In this document: one piece after another, positions 9,701 through 18,524 of the stretch
Layout of the letters: each line of letters starts with the position of its first letter
Numbering within the stretch: position 1 is the first letter of the stretch
NCBI RefSeq assembly: GCF_016625195.1
Contig: NZ_JACVUP010000002.1
Location: 282,711 to 346,710 of the forward strand
Direction: 5' to 3'
Length of the DNA stretch: 64,000 nt
Source: Erwinia sp. S63
GTDB taxonomy: Bacteria > Pseudomonadota > Gammaproteobacteria > Enterobacterales > Enterobacteriaceae
Notes under the pieces: model-generated
The model's database searches: none
What the model was told of the DNA's origin: nothing
What the model saw: only the letters and a program-made list of their open reading frames with translations
Made by a program: the position numbers and the translations under genes

Positions 9701-10624
9701 TTAATAAAGGGATGGTTGACCTTCAGGGCGGGTTTTGAAGCGGCGATGCAACCACATGTACTGCTCTGGTGCCAACAGAACCGTCTCTTCAACCACTTTA
9801 TTCATCACGATAGCGGTATCGAGTTCATTCTCCAGCGAGAACTTATGGCGAATGTCAGGCATCATCTTGAGCTCGTAGCCGCGTCCATTGGGCAGGCGGC
9901 GTGCAAGAAAAGGAATGACGCTGGGATTGCCCAGGCGAATCAACATATGCGTGCCTGTGGTGGTTGCGGCATCCTGTACGGCAAAGAAAGGGGCAAACAC
10001 GCTGCTGCGTGGGCCATAATCATGATCGGGAGCGTACCAGATGATGTCGTTGTTCTTCATGGCGCGAATCATGCCCTTGAGATCTTTACGATCCAGCATG
10101 CTCTTATTTGAGCGCATGCGTCCCCAGGTTTGCAGCCAGTCGATGAGTTTATTGTCATTAGGGCGGTAAACACCAATGCCGGGGTTGTGCATACCAAATA
10201 CACGCGCACCTAACTCCAGCGTCAGAAAATGCATGCCAATCAACAGAATGCCGCGTTTCTCCGCCAGCGCATGGCTGACATGCTCCAGACCGGAAGTGGC
10301 AACCCATTTCTGAATGCGCCAATCAGGCCAAAACCACGCCATACCGGTTTCAATTAGCCCCATGCCAACCGATTCAAAATTGTGCTTCACCATGGCTTCA
10401 CGTTCGCTGGTGGGCATATCCGGAAAACAGAGTTCCAGGTTACGTTGTGCCACCTCCACACGGCGTTTCAGGAAACGCATGGCTATGCGGCCCAGTCCAC
10501 AACCAACCGCATGCAACACCGGGTAAGGGAGCAATACCAGCAGATAAAGAAATCCAATACCCATCCAGGTCAGCCAGTAGCGAGGATGAAGAAGTTCACG
10601 GGAAAATTGGGGAAGTTGAGTCAT
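9701..10624 (-). CDS. lpxL: Lipid A biosynthesis lauroyl acyltransferase LpxL (HtrB family)
   Basis: A 307-residue inner-membrane acyltransferase that adds a secondary lauroyl chain from acyl-ACP to Kdo2-lipid IVA. It matches E. coli LpxL (306 aa) closely: [23 protein letters not shown] forms the single N-terminal membrane anchor, HFLTLE is the H-x4-E catalytic motif (about residue 132), YRPNDN and [14 protein letters not shown] follow, and it ends [18 protein letters not shown]. The LpxP paralogue is less likely because the N- and C-terminal stretches fit LpxL. It is divergent from trhO with a 268-base gap. Confidence 0.93.
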   Translation of the reverse strand: MTQLPQFSRELLHPRYWLTWMGIGFLYLLVLLPYPVLHAVGCGLGRIAMRFLKRRVEVAQRNLELCFPDMPTSEREAMVKHNFESVGMGLIETGMAWFWPDWRIQKWVATSGLEHVSHALAEKRGILLIGMHFLTLELGARVFGMHNPGIGVYRPNDNKLIDWLQTWGRMRSNKSMLDRKDLKGMIRAMKNNDIIWYAPDHDYGPRSSVFAPFFAVQDAATTTGTHMLIRLGNPSVIPFLARRLPNGRGYELKMMPDIRHKFSLENELDTAIVMNKVVEETVLLAPEQYMWLHRRFKTRPEGQPSLY

Positions 10625-10892
10625 GGAAATGTCAGTATCCTGCGTCTTATGCCAGAGAGTCCGGTTTCTGTTATTTGTCGTGATTATGCCATTTTTTCGA
10701 GCTGACTGAAATCAAGCATAGCTTGCTGGCTGATGTAAGGCAGTCAGTTTGCGCATTAATCTACAATTGGGGCGGAGAATTGCGCCGGTAATCACGGCAT
10801 TCAGGATTATCCGACCAGGGGCTTTGCATTGAGCTGAATTCAGGTATCATGTGCGCGCTAAATTTCTCTGATTGCTAACAGGATCGAACACC

Positions 10893-11948
10893 ATGCCAGT
10901 GTTACATAACCTTGTTTCCAATAAAGAGCTGAAAGAACGCATGCTGGCTGAAAGCGAGCCGCGTACCACAGTCTCTTTTTATAAGTATTTCCAGATTGCC
11001 GACCCGAAAGCCTTCCGTGATGCCCTCTACGTTGCGCTAACCAAGCTCAAGGTATTTGGACGCGTTTACGTGGCCAAAGAGGGGATCAACGCGCAAATCA
11101 GCGTCCCTGCCAGCCAGTACGAAGCCATGAAAACCGCGCTGTATGCGTTTGATCCGGCGTTAAATCATCTGCGTATGAACATTGCGCTGGATGATGATGG
11201 CAAATCCTTCTGGGTGCTGCGTTTGAAAGTCCGCGAGCGTATCGTGGCGGATGGCATTGAAGATGAAAGCTTTGATGCCAGCGATGTCGGTGCGTATTTA
11301 AAAGCCGCAGACGTCAATGCGATGCTCGACGACCCCGATGCGGTGTTTGTCGACATGCGTAACCATTACGAATTCGAAGTGGGCCATTTCGATCAGGCGA
11401 TGGAAGTTCCCGCCGACACCTTCCGCGATCAACTGCCGATGGCCGTCGATATGCTGCAGGAGCATAAAGACAAGAAGATTGTCATGTACTGCACCGGCGG
11501 GATTCGCTGTGAAAAAGCCAGCGCCTGGATGAAACACAAAGGCTTCAATGATGTTTACCACATTGAAGGCGGTATCATTGAGTACACCCGACGTGCACGT
11601 GAGCAGGGTTTACCGGTGCGTTTTAAAGGCAAAAACTTTGTCTTTGATGAGCGTATGGGCGAGCGCATCTCTGACGATATTCTCTCCAGCTGCCATCAGT
11701 GCGGTGTGCCATGCGACAGTCACACCAACTGCGTTAATGACGGTTGCCATTTGCTATTCATCCAGTGCCCAAGCTGTGCGGAGAAATATCAAAACTGTTG
11801 CAGCCCGCTGTGTATGGAAGAGGCGACATTAGCACCGGAAGAGCAGCGTTCACGCCGCGCAGGTCGTGAAAACGGTAATAAGGTGTTCAATAAGTCACGC
11901 GGTTTACTCAACATGACGATGGCGATTCCCGCGCCAGAGAAGAAGTAA
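10893..11948 (+). CDS. trhO: tRNA uridine(34) hydroxylase TrhO (rhodanese domain)
   Basis: A 351-residue cytosolic enzyme, formerly YceA (E. coli 350 aa), which makes 5-hydroxyuridine at the wobble position of tRNA using oxygen. It has an N-terminal domain ([11 protein letters not shown] ... [14 protein letters not shown]) and a central rhodanese domain with the active-site loop [12 protein letters not shown] Cys-rich C-terminus ([21 protein letters not shown] and [16 protein letters not shown]) probably binds metal. The frame is open from a TTG at 10872, but the ATG at 10893 matches the family start and has AGGA upstream. Confidence 0.95.
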   Translation: MPVLHNLVSNKELKERMLAESEPRTTVSFYKYFQIADPKAFRDALYVALTKLKVFGRVYVAKEGINAQISVPASQYEAMKTALYAFDPALNHLRMNIALDDDGKSFWVLRLKVRERIVADGIEDESFDASDVGAYLKAADVNAMLDDPDAVFVDMRNHYEFEVGHFDQAMEVPADTFRDQLPMAVDMLQEHKDKKIVMYCTGGIRCEKASAWMKHKGFNDVYHIEGGIIEYTRRAREQGLPVRFKGKNFVFDERMGERISDDILSSCHQCGVPCDSHTNCVNDGCHLLFIQCPSCAEKYQNCCSPLCMEEATLAPEEQRSRRAGRENGNKVFNKSRGLLNMTMAIPAPEKK

Positions 11949-11955
11949 AGGGTCT

Positions 11956-11985
11956 CCAGCCTGAAGTCGCATGACCTCAGGCTGG
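11956..11985. terminator. Convergent hairpin between trhO and yceI
   Basis: A 9-bp stem (CCAGCCTGA with TCAGGCTGG) extended by an inner GTC/GAC pair lies between the convergent stops. T-runs are weak, so it is a likely but not certain two-way terminator. Confidence 0.6.
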
Positions 11986-11992
11986 TTGTGCC

Positions 11993-12568
11993 TTACTGCC
12001 GCACGCCTTCCACTGAGATAATCAGCTCAGCTTTCTGCGATGCCGGTCCAAGATCTTTAGTGATATTAAAATCCTTCAGCACGATCTCACCGTTAGCTTC
12101 AAATCCGGCTCGATAGCCGCCCCAGGGATCCTTACCTTCGCCCAGTAGTCGTGCGTCCAGCGTGATCGGCTTTGTCACGCCATTGAGCGTCAGGTCACCC
12201 GTGATCTTGTACTCTTTACCCTCTTTTTTCACTGCGGTTGAGGCAAAGGTAGCTTGTGGGAATTTGGCGGTGTTAAGAAAATCCGCGCTGCGAATATGCT
12301 TGTCGCGTTCAGCATGGTTAGTATCGAGGCTGGCAGTGTTCAGGGTCACGTTAACCTTATCGGCCGCTGGGTTGGCTTCGTCAAAAGTAAAAGTGCCGTC
12401 AAAGTCTTTGAACGTCCCGTAAAGCCAGCTGTAACCCAGGTGCTGAATGCGGAACTGTACAAAGGCGTGCTGGCCTTCTTTATCAAATTTATAGTCTGCT
12501 GCGCTGGCCAGCAAACTGGTGCCTAACAAGCTGGCGGCGCTCAGTGTCAGTAACGTCTTCTTTAGCAT
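11993..12568 (-). CDS. yceI: YceI family periplasmic lipocalin-like protein
   Basis: 191 residues, the same length as E. coli YceI. A cleavable signal peptide ([23 protein letters not shown], cut before ADYKFD) precedes one YceI beta-barrel domain containing [36 protein letters not shown] and [12 protein letters not shown]. YceI proteins bind long isoprenoids or similar amphiphiles in the periplasm; in E. coli the gene responds to high pH and osmotic stress. It is the second gene of the yceJ-yceI operon: one base separates the yceJ stop from its ATG, and its ribosome binding site AGGAGAAG lies inside the end of yceJ. Confidence 0.95.
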   Translation of the reverse strand: MLKKTLLTLSAASLLGTSLLASAADYKFDKEGQHAFVQFRIQHLGYSWLYGTFKDFDGTFTFDEANPAADKVNVTLNTASLDTNHAERDKHIRSADFLNTAKFPQATFASTAVKKEGKEYKITGDLTLNGVTKPITLDARLLGEGKDPWGGYRAGFEANGEIVLKDFNITKDLGPASQKAELIISVEGVRQ

Positions 12569-12569
12569 A

Positions 12570-13142
12570 TTACTTCTCCTTTTCAGAGGTTAACGGGATG
12601 CGGTAACCCAACATCCTTTTCAGTGTTACGTCTCGATCAACAAAATGGTGTTTCAATGCCGCCAGCGCATGCAGAGCGGAAAGCAGCACCAATCCCCAGG
12701 CGAGCCACAAATGCAGATCGCCGGCTAAATCGGCCTGTTCACCGGCTCCACTCACCAGGGCTGGTACTTCGAACCAACCAAAAACAGAGATAGCTTTGCC
12801 ATCGGCGGTGGAGATCAGGTAGCCACTGACCAGGAGCAGAAGTAACACGCCATACAACAGCCCATGCGCAACGGTGGCGGAACGGCGGATCAAAGGGGAG
12901 TAGTGCGACAAAGGAGCGGGGGGAGGCGAGATGACACGCCAGCCCAGGCGCAGCAGTAAAGTGGCAAACAGCAGGATGCCAATGCCTTTGTGGATTTCAG
13001 GCGCGCTGTGATACCAACCATCGTAATATCCCAACCCGACCATCCACAAACCGAGTGCGAACATGCCGTAAATAGCCAGCGCCATTAGCCAGTGAATCAT
13101 AATGGTCAGTAGCCCGAAATGTTGTTTGGAGTTACGCCACAT
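12570..13142 (-). CDS. yceJ: Cytochrome b561 family membrane protein YceJ
   Basis: 190 residues with four hydrophobic segments, beginning [27 protein letters not shown] and ending with [26 protein letters not shown]. The His residues in the first and last helices ([13 protein letters not shown]) are the expected di-haem ligands of the b561 fold. It probably transfers electrons across the inner membrane; the substrate is not established, although similar proteins serve superoxide or quinol redox. It is co-transcribed with yceI. No strong ribosome binding site is visible before the ATG at 13140-13142. Confidence 0.92.
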   Translation of the reverse strand: MWRNSKQHFGLLTIMIHWLMALAIYGMFALGLWMVGLGYYDGWYHSAPEIHKGIGILLFATLLLRLGWRVISPPPAPLSHYSPLIRRSATVAHGLLYGVLLLLLVSGYLISTADGKAISVFGWFEVPALVSGAGEQADLAGDLHLWLAWGLVLLSALHALAALKHHFVDRDVTLKRMLGYRIPLTSEKEK

Positions 13143-13404
13143 AAGAGTGAGCCAATATCTGGAAATAGGTGGTAATAAGCATCCATATTTTGAAATATGA
13201 AAGCAATCGAGCTTACCTTTCTATAAAGTTAAAAAAGATATTCGGAAATCGTGCGTTTATATCGGCAATTAAGTCAATAATATTGACCATGATGGCGCTG
13301 ACTGGAGGGAAATGAAATTAGATTGAATATTGCTACACCTAATGCGGCAATCTTAAGAATTCAACGTCAGAAAATAACTATTATTGTCAGCTTGAGTCAA
13401 TATT

Positions 13405-13427
13405 GCTGGCGCACTTAGTGCGCCAGC
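13405..13427 (-). terminator. Hairpin after solA
   Basis: A perfect 10-bp stem (GCTGGCGCAC with its complement) and 3-base loop end 9 bases beyond the solA stop. It is followed on the minus strand by AATATTGAC rather than a clean U-run, so termination is inferred. The rest of 13143-13436 is AT-rich and must contain the yceJ promoter. Confidence 0.55.
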
Positions 13428-13436
13428 GTGACCACA

Positions 13437-14552
13437 TCAAGCAAAGCGCGAAAGTGAAAATGGCTTCAGGTCGAAGGAGAAGGGTTTGCCCTGGGCATAT
13501 TCACTGGCGAGTTCGCCTAATACGCTGGCAAACTTAAATCCGTGCCCACTCAGACCGGTAATAATCAATCGATTTGGCTCGCCGGGCAGGGTATCAATAA
13601 TAAAGTCTTCGTCAGGTGTGTTGTCATAACTGCAAGCCTCACCGTGTAAGCAAACGCCCACACCTGGTAAGAACTGACGCAGGAAACTGAAGGCTTCACT
13701 ACCATCCGCAGCGATACTGCCGAAAGGTTTACGATCTTCGGGTCTCTGCATCAGCTGCCCACCATCATGACGTCCCACTTTCAGTGCATTGTTGTCCGCG
13801 GGAAAACCATAAAAGTGGCTGCCGTCAGGCATCTCCACCGTGAAACCCGGAAATTGGTTGTTCTCGCTGTAACGTCCGTCTGCCTGATACCAGGCGAAGA
13901 CTTTACGCACCGGTTGTACCGGCAAATCTTTGACCAGTTCACTCACCCATGTGCCGGCGCTGACTAATAACTTACGCGCGCGGAACACGCCATCATGCGT
14001 GGTAACCTGCTGCAAGTCGCCATCGCGCGCAATCTCAGTCACCGGGCAATTAAACAACTGCGCGCAGCCCGCCTGTTCAGCCAGCTGTATCCAACTGCGT
14101 ACCGCTTGCTCACACTTGAGGAAGCCGGAGTGTGGCTCGAATACGCCAATGTAGCCGTCGGGCACGGAGATCTGCGGCCAGCGCTTACGCACTTCATCTG
14201 CCTGCAGGATTTTGACGTCCAGTTGATAAGCTTTGGCGCTGTCGATAACATTCTGAATAAATGAGGAGGTGAGGGGAGCGAGGTTGAGGATGCCGCTTCG
14301 ATGCATGATGCGTTCACCGCTCTGACGTTCCAGCTCATCCCACAGGGATTGTGCGCGCAGCACCAGCGGGACATAGCGTTCGCCTTCGCCGTAGGCATGG
14401 CGGATCAGGCGGGTTTCACCGTGATGAGTGCCATGGCTGTGCGGAGGATGCGCACTATCAATCATCAATACTGATAAGCCAGCTTGGGTTGCGTAAAACC
14501 CGGCGGCGGCACCCACCGAACCGCTGCCCACCACAATCAGATCATAAACCAT
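13437..14552 (-). CDS. solA: N-methyl-L-tryptophan oxidase (sarcosine oxidase family flavoprotein)
   Basis: 371 residues, close to E. coli SolA (372). The FAD-binding dinucleotide fold is at the N-terminus ([20 protein letters not shown]). [20 protein letters not shown] and [18 protein letters not shown] are family signatures. [15 protein letters not shown] carries the Cys that binds FAD covalently in this family, and [10 protein letters not shown] lies near the end. The enzyme demethylates N-methyltryptophan and sarcosine, releasing formaldehyde and hydrogen peroxide. The ATG at 14550-14552 matches the E. coli start; a GTG two codons upstream, only 4 bases from AGGAG, is an alternative. Confidence 0.95.
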   Translation of the reverse strand: MVYDLIVVGSGSVGAAAGFYATQAGLSVLMIDSAHPPHSHGTHHGETRLIRHAYGEGERYVPLVLRAQSLWDELERQSGERIMHRSGILNLAPLTSSFIQNVIDSAKAYQLDVKILQADEVRKRWPQISVPDGYIGVFEPHSGFLKCEQAVRSWIQLAEQAGCAQLFNCPVTEIARDGDLQQVTTHDGVFRARKLLVSAGTWVSELVKDLPVQPVRKVFAWYQADGRYSENNQFPGFTVEMPDGSHFYGFPADNNALKVGRHDGGQLMQRPEDRKPFGSIAADGSEAFSFLRQFLPGVGVCLHGEACSYDNTPDEDFIIDTLPGEPNRLIITGLSGHGFKFASVLGELASEYAQGKPFSFDLKPFSLSRFA

Positions 14553-14615
14553 AACCACATCACTCCTGCCAAACGACGAAATTTTTCAACAGCATAGCAA
14601 AAAAATCGCGCCCAT

Positions 14616-14640
14616 GAAAAAGGCACCCTATTGGGTGCCC
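14616..14640 (-). terminator. Intrinsic terminator of bssS
   Basis: GGGCACCC, loop AATA and GGGTGCC are followed by TTTTTC on the minus strand, 20 bases after the bssS stop. Confidence 0.85.
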
Positions 14641-14659
14641 TTTCACGCGAAGTAAGAAA

Positions 14660-14914
14660 TTAGTGCTTTTGATTATCGCGTAGGTATTGCTCTGTGGACT
14701 CAATCTTTGCAATGCCAGCTTCGAGTATCGAGATGAACTGTCTGGCTACGTCAGTAGTCAGCCAGTAGGTAGGACCCACGTCAGCTTCTTCTTCTTTCTG
14801 ATCCTGCGATGATAGCGAGTGCAGGCGGATCATCATGGCGTCATAACTGTCTACAGTACTGATATCCCATCCCACCAGCGGATGAGTCTGAATGACGTCT
14901 TTATTTCTGTCCAT
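14660..14914 (-). CDS. bssS: Biofilm regulator BssS
   Basis: 84 residues, the same length as E. coli BssS (YceP). The core is nearly identical: DVIQTHPLVGWDISTVDSYDAMMIRLH and WLTTDVARQFISILEAGIAKIEST. The middle and C-terminal tail differ. In E. coli BssS affects biofilm formation and indole/AI-2 signalling; its biochemical activity is unknown. An upstream GTG would add four residues, but the ATG at 14912-14914 has GGAGG five bases away and fits the family. Confidence 0.94.
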   Translation of the reverse strand: MDRNKDVIQTHPLVGWDISTVDSYDAMMIRLHSLSSQDQKEEEADVGPTYWLTTDVARQFISILEAGIAKIESTEQYLRDNQKH

Positions 14915-15082
14915 TATAACCTCCATATTACTCGTTAAACGAAGTGCTTCTTGAGGTTCAATGCGGCTTTTCTTGCACTAGCGGAACAATTATAACATGA
15001 AACAGACGGTACAATAGTTAAAACGTGTGGCGATTAAAAAGACAACGGTAATAAATCCCTTCAGAATGCGACTTATGTCGAA

Positions 15083-15114
15083 TAATAAAGTGCCCGGTGG
15101 GCTGGGCATTTATT
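15083..15114. repeat. Inverted repeat in the bssS / 15203-gene interval
   Basis: AATAAAGTGCCC and GGGCATTTATT pair with one bulge around an 8-base loop. With A/T-rich ends on both sides it could act as a terminator in either direction. It lies in the 288-base gap between bssS and the next minus-strand gene. Confidence 0.45.
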
Positions 15115-15147
15115 CAATAGCCTGGACAGTGGCTATAGTGTCGTTAT

Positions 15148-15179
15148 CGGCGGCGTTAAGGGAAAACTTTACGCCGCCG
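15148..15179. repeat. Inverted repeat downstream of the 15203-15472 gene
   Basis: A 13-bp stem with one mismatch (15148-15160 with 15167-15179) and a 6-base loop, 23 bases past the stop of the small coiled-coil gene. There is no U-run after it on the minus strand, so it may be a 3'-end stabilising hairpin rather than a terminator. Confidence 0.5.
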
Positions 15180-15202
15180 CGATCGTTAAAAAAGGGCAAA
15201 CT

Positions 15203-15472
15203 TCAGGCCTGTGCTTCCGGAGGAACCTGACCATTGCGCCGCTGAATCTCTTCCGCCAGCCGGGTAAAATGCTGCTGTAACTGTGCGTCGTGGTTCTGGT
15301 TTTGCGCTTCCAGGGACAGGTTGTGCACCAGTAACTGACTGGCACGATCGTCAAGACAGAACGTCAAACTGGCAAAGGCATTCTCCAGCACCGTTAAACG
15401 TCGCTGCTGTTCAGCAATTAATGCCAGCAATTCACCGAAGGTCATCGCCTCTTCTGGTTTTTCAGTAGTCAT
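15203..15472 (-). CDS. Small coiled-coil hypothetical protein (89 aa)
   Basis: Not a gene I recognise from the E. coli map, where bssS is followed directly by dinI. The protein is soluble and almost wholly helical in appearance: GELLALIAEQQRRLTVLENAFASLTFCL carries heptad-spaced Leu/Val/Ala, then a Gln/Asn-rich segment and FTRLAEEIQRRNG. AGGAGG sits 8 bases before the ATG at 15470-15472, a very strong ribosome binding site, which supports that it is real. The helix-loop layout faintly recalls RpoS anti-adaptors such as IraP, but the similarity is too weak to name it. It probably has its own transcript, with dinI ending in a terminator just upstream. Confidence 0.65.
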   Translation of the reverse strand: MTTEKPEEAMTFGELLALIAEQQRRLTVLENAFASLTFCLDDRASQLLVHNLSLEAQNQNHDAQLQQHFTRLAEEIQRRNGQVPPEAQA

Positions 15473-15569
15473 GTAAAACACCTCCTGTAAGCATGACGAG
15501 GCAAGAATAGGGGATCGTTAAACATGAGTCTAGATGCAGCGACTTTATCTGGCGAGAGGGAAATAAAAA

Positions 15570-15595
15570 CAAAAAAACCGGGTGGCGAAACCCGG
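15570..15595 (-). terminator. Intrinsic terminator of dinI
   Basis: CCGGGT, a 6-base loop and ACCCGG are followed by seven T on the minus strand, 20 bases beyond the dinI stop. Confidence 0.9.
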
Positions 15596-15615
15596 CAAAA
15601 ACGGCACAGTGGCAG

Positions 15616-15861
15616 TTAATCAGTAATAAACCAGTCGTCTGCGCTTTCCCACGTTTCTTGTAAAATATCGCTAATGCGTTCGCGTGACTCTTTACAGCCA
15701 CCAAATACGCTCAATTGATTGCCGCCCGCATAACGGACTTTGACATGGTGATTATCTTCGGGAAAATCACGGGAAATACGACGGGTGAGTTCGGCACTGA
15801 GTGCATCCAGTGCACCTGCGGGAAGGGGCTGAGTTTTCGCTACGGTAATTTCAACACGCAT
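15616..15861 (-). CDS. dinI: DNA damage-inducible protein I
   Basis: 81 residues, the same length as E. coli DinI. It shows VTVAKTQPLPAGALDALSAELTRRI-type N-terminal sequence and the conserved acidic helix RISDILQETWESADDWF. DinI binds RecA and modulates RecA filament stability and LexA/UmuD cleavage. A LexA box 20-40 bases upstream indicates SOS control. Confidence 0.96.
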   Translation of the reverse strand: MRVEITVAKTQPLPAGALDALSAELTRRISRDFPEDNHHVKVRYAGGNQLSVFGGCKESRERISDILQETWESADDWFITD

Positions 15862-15880
15862 AAAAGCCTCCGGGATAATA

Positions 15881-15900
15881 TACTGGTTATTTGTACAGTA
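15881..15900 (-). promoter_or_regulatory. LexA (SOS) box of dinI
   Basis: On the minus strand the site reads TACTGTACAAATAACCAGTA. It has the CTGT-N8-(A)CAG core of the LexA consensus with symmetrical TA ends, and lies just upstream of the dinI ribosome binding site GGAGG. Confidence 0.92.
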
Positions 15901-15929
15901 AAATTATCCCAAAGGCAAGCCATGCATTA

Positions 15930-16976
15930 TTATTCTTTGATGCGCCAGTTCAGCGTTTCACCTGCAAGGAACGGTACCAGTGTGTCATCGGTCACCTTGA
16001 TGGTGTCCTGTACTGTCCATGACTCGCGGACCAGCGTCAGCGTGCCTTCATTCAGTGGCAGGCCGTAGAAGTTCGGGCCGTTTTCTGAACAGAACGCTTC
16101 AAAATGTTCCAGCGCATTCAACTCTTCGAATACCGTGGCGTAGGCAGGCAGCGAGGTCGGTGCGTTAAACACGCCGGCACAGCCGCAGCTTGCTTCTTTC
16201 AGATGACGCAGATGCGGTGCCGTATCCGTGCCGAGGAACACGCGACGATTGCCGCTCGCCACCAGGGCGCGCAGCGCTTCCTGATGAATATTGCGTTTCA
16301 GGATCGGCAGGCAATAGAGATGAGGGCGAACACCGCCCACCAGCATGTGGTTACGGTTAAACATCAAATGCTGTGGTGTAATGGTGGCACCCAGCAGGTC
16401 ATTGCCCGCAGCCAGATATTCTGCCGCTTCTTTAGTGGTGATGTGTTCCATCACCACTTTCAGGGCTGGGAAGCGCTGACGCAGCGGTTCCAGCACGGTT
16501 TCGATAAAGCGTGCTTCACGGTCAAAGATATCGATGTGCGAATCCGTGACTTCACCGTGTACCAGCATCGGCATACCGATCTGCTGCATACGATCCAACA
16601 CGCTGGCAATGGAATCAATATTGGTGACGCCGTGGCTGGAGTTAGTGGTGGCATGCGCGGGATAGAGTTTTGCTGCCGTGAAGGTCCCGTCGCGGAAGCC
16701 ACGCTCAATTTCATCCGCATCTAATGAATCGGTGAGGTAGCAGGTCATCAGTGGCGTAAAAGCGTGTTCAGCGGGCAGCGCAGCCATAATGCGCTCGCGA
16801 TAGGCAATGGCGGCCTCGACGCTGGTCACCGGTGGAACCAGGTTTGGCATGACAATCGCACGACCATTGACCGCACTGGTATAAGGCAGAACTGCATTGA
16901 GCATTGCGCCATCGCGCAGATGGATATGCCAATCGTCAGGGCGGCGAATCGTGAGTTGCTGGGGTTGGGCTGTCAT
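15930..16976 (-). CDS. pyrC: Dihydroorotase (class II)
   Basis: 348 residues, as in E. coli. It catalyses reversible cyclisation of carbamoyl-aspartate to dihydroorotate, step three of pyrimidine synthesis, with two zinc ions. Visible metal ligands and active-site parts: [10 protein letters not shown] (HxH), [17 protein letters not shown] with the carboxylated Lys, [14 protein letters not shown], and GTDTAPH with the catalytic Asp. Upstream lie a PurR-type operator and a leader whose 5' end can pair with the ribosome binding region, so control by purines and by pyrimidine-sensitive start-site choice is likely, as in E. coli and Salmonella. Confidence 0.97.
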   Translation of the reverse strand: MTAQPQQLTIRRPDDWHIHLRDGAMLNAVLPYTSAVNGRAIVMPNLVPPVTSVEAAIAYRERIMAALPAEHAFTPLMTCYLTDSLDADEIERGFRDGTFTAAKLYPAHATTNSSHGVTNIDSIASVLDRMQQIGMPMLVHGEVTDSHIDIFDREARFIETVLEPLRQRFPALKVVMEHITTKEAAEYLAAGNDLLGATITPQHLMFNRNHMLVGGVRPHLYCLPILKRNIHQEALRALVASGNRRVFLGTDTAPHLRHLKEASCGCAGVFNAPTSLPAYATVFEELNALEHFEAFCSENGPNFYGLPLNEGTLTLVRESWTVQDTIKVTDDTLVPFLAGETLNWRIKE

Positions 16977-16983
16977 TCAAAAA

Positions 16984-17036
16984 GGCTCCGGCTGTGAAAA
17001 AACGAATGGGCACGTTTAGGCCGGGGAGTAATCATA
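16984..17036 (-). promoter_or_regulatory. pyrC promoter and leader with start-site-switch hairpin
   Basis: On the minus strand, TATGAT (17031-17036) is a good -10 hexamer. Transcription would begin in the C/G run at about 17023-17026. The first transcribed bases CCCCGGC can pair with GCCGGAG at 16986-16992, which contains the ribosome binding site. In E. coli, transcripts that start at the upstream C when CTP is high form this hairpin and are poorly translated, while G-started transcripts escape it. The same geometry is seen here. Confidence 0.75.
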
Positions 17037-17043
17037 AGGGTGT

Positions 17044-17059
17044 GAGCAACCGTTTGCAC
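17044..17059. promoter_or_regulatory. PurR operator of pyrC
   Basis: GTGCAAACGGTTGCTC on the minus strand matches the PurR consensus ACGCAAACGTTTGCGT at most positions, including the central AAACG and GTTGC. It lies just upstream of the -10 and overlaps the -35 region, a position suited to repression. Confidence 0.8.
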
Positions 17060-17077
17060 GGGATTTTATTGCGGCAA

Positions 17078-17102
17078 ACAAAAACCGCACCCGAAGGTGC
17101 GG
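17078..17102 (-). terminator. Intrinsic terminator of yceB
   Basis: CCGCACC, TTCG-type loop and GGTGCGG are followed by TTTTTG on the minus strand, 10 bases after the yceB stop. It insulates the pyrC control region. Confidence 0.9.
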
Positions 17103-17111
17103 TGATGGCGG

Positions 17112-17675
17112 TTAATCCGTAAACGGAATCACCAGTTGCCCCGGCTTCACTTCAATGCCTTTGGCAAATTTCTTCGCCAGCGCTTCGCCTTTGCTGCGAT
17201 CTTCGCTCAGCACATAGGCGGGCTTCTCATTGAAGTAGCGTTTGAGTGATTCATTCAGATAAGGCGTCAGCGTTTTCATGATGGACGCCATCTTTTCTGG
17301 CTGAACCTGCGCATCGACAATTTCAATATCATGCAAATAAATCGCGCCTTCCTGAGCATTGAAAATCGGCTGCGCTTTCATCTTCAACTGCATTTCAGCC
17401 TGCTGTGGGCCAAACAGCGAACTGACATTGATGTTCGCTTTGCCGGACAAAGTAATCTTGCCGGGCTCCTCACGACCAATCTGGCTGTTGAGATCGCTCA
17501 GCACAATATGTGCATTCACTAACCCGGACACGCCGATGTCTTTTTCGAAGTTATTACGCTTCTGCAGCGCCTGATTCACTTCCTGTTCGCTGATGGTGTA
17601 TTGCGTCAATTGGTTGCAGCCGCTCAATAGCACGGCTAAAAACAGGGCCAGCAGCCCAGACATCGCCTTTTTCAT
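17112..17675 (-). CDS. yceB: YceB family lipoprotein (DUF1439)
   Basis: 187 residues, one more than E. coli YceB. A lipoprotein signal peptide ends in LLSGC (Cys20), with N next, which suggests release from the inner membrane to the outer membrane. The mature part contains YTISEQEVNQALQKRNNFEKDIGV and GLVNAHIVLSDLNSQIGR, typical of the family, which has a beta-rich lipid-binding-like fold of unknown function. GAGGA precedes the ATG at 17673-17675. Confidence 0.93.
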   Translation of the reverse strand: MKKAMSGLLALFLAVLLSGCNQLTQYTISEQEVNQALQKRNNFEKDIGVSGLVNAHIVLSDLNSQIGREEPGKITLSGKANINVSSLFGPQQAEMQLKMKAQPIFNAQEGAIYLHDIEIVDAQVQPEKMASIMKTLTPYLNESLKRYFNEKPAYVLSEDRSKGEALAKKFAKGIEVKPGQLVIPFTD

Positions 17676-17749
17676 AGTTCCTCATCCTGAACGATACGGC
17701 AAAACAGCCATAGCCTGCCTGAAACCGGGCCAGGTGTCACCAGGAGAGG

Positions 17750-17777
17750 GATGAGAAACGCCGCAGCGTTTCTCATC
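17750..17777. repeat. Perfect 12-bp inverted repeat after grxB
   Basis: GATGAGAAACGC and its exact complement flank a 4-base loop, 8 bases past the grxB stop. On the minus strand no U-run follows (CCTCTCC), so it is either a 3'-end stabiliser or a Rho-assisted stop. Confidence 0.65.
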
Positions 17778-17785
17778 AGACGGGG

Positions 17786-18433
17786 CTAAGCTGCGATGGA
17801 AGAGAGCAGATTGATTTGGGTTTGCTTCGCCATATTGTCGCGGTAATCCGCAACGCGGCTCGGCCATTCGATGCCTGCCACTAAGGTGAGCGAACGCAGC
17901 AGCGGAAACAGATTGATATCGTCTTCTGACAGTTCGCCGTTCACGGCATTGGGTTTGACGATGAGCTTGTCGAGCTGGCGCAGATCATCACTGATGTTTT
18001 TGATCAGTCCCGGCGCATGTTTACGCAGTTCCGTAAAATCACCGATGCTGGCCTGCTTTTTCTCCCGGAAATAGCTGCGCGCTTCTGGCGTGGCAAATTC
18101 CGCAAACGAGGCATCAGCGATGCGCGGAATCAGCAACTTATTAATATAACCATTCACGCGGCGTAGCCATTCGCTGATGGCGGGGTTGTTTTTACCGTTC
18201 AGCAATGGCTCGCGATCCTGCTTATCCACCAGGCGCACAATGTCCATACTTTCCGGCATCGCACTGCCATCGGCTTTTTGCAGAATCGGCGCCATCTTCT
18301 GACCTATCAGCTTTTTAGGCACTTGCTCATCGTCATTCAGCATAACGATCAGTTCAACCGGCAGGTTCTTTAAGCCGAAAATCATGCGGGCTTTGACGCA
18401 GAAAGGGCAGTGATCGTAGATGTAGAGTTTCAT
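17786..18433 (-). CDS. grxB: Glutaredoxin 2
   Basis: 215 residues, as in E. coli Grx2. The N-terminal thioredoxin fold carries the active site CPFC (residues 9-12), and the C-terminal helical domain is glutathione S-transferase-like. It is a glutathione-dependent disulfide oxidoreductase in the cytosol. AGGAG lies 7 bases before the ATG. In E. coli the gene is RpoS-linked; no clear promoter was identified here. Confidence 0.96.
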   Translation of the reverse strand: MKLYIYDHCPFCVKARMIFGLKNLPVELIVMLNDDEQVPKKLIGQKMAPILQKADGSAMPESMDIVRLVDKQDREPLLNGKNNPAISEWLRRVNGYINKLLIPRIADASFAEFATPEARSYFREKKQASIGDFTELRKHAPGLIKNISDDLRQLDKLIVKPNAVNGELSEDDINLFPLLRSLTLVAGIEWPSRVADYRDNMAKQTQINLLSSIAA

Positions 18434-18455
18434 CCCGTTTCTCCTGTGTAAATCT

Positions 18456-18481
18456 AAGGGTGACGGAGGTCACCCTTTTTT
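18456..18481. terminator. Hairpin between mdtH and grxB
   Basis: AAGGGTGA and TCACCCTT form an 8-bp stem around a 6-base loop. The T-run (six T) follows on the plus strand; on the minus strand, where mdtH is read, the stem is followed by AGATTTA. It is probably the mdtH terminator, with orientation uncertain. Confidence 0.55.
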
Positions 18482-18524
18482 CGGACGTGCGGGAAGTATG
18501 GAAGAGATCATCCGAAGGGGCAAA

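Noticed and set aside
9626..10111. Plus-strand frame of 161 codons opposite the end of lpxL
   Set aside because: It is antisense to the conserved lpxL coding sequence and its terminator, with no supporting start signal.
16104..16724. Plus-strand frame of 206 codons opposite pyrC
   Set aside because: It is antisense to conserved dihydroorotase sequence; its His/Gln/Arg-rich composition is a shadow of the real frame.
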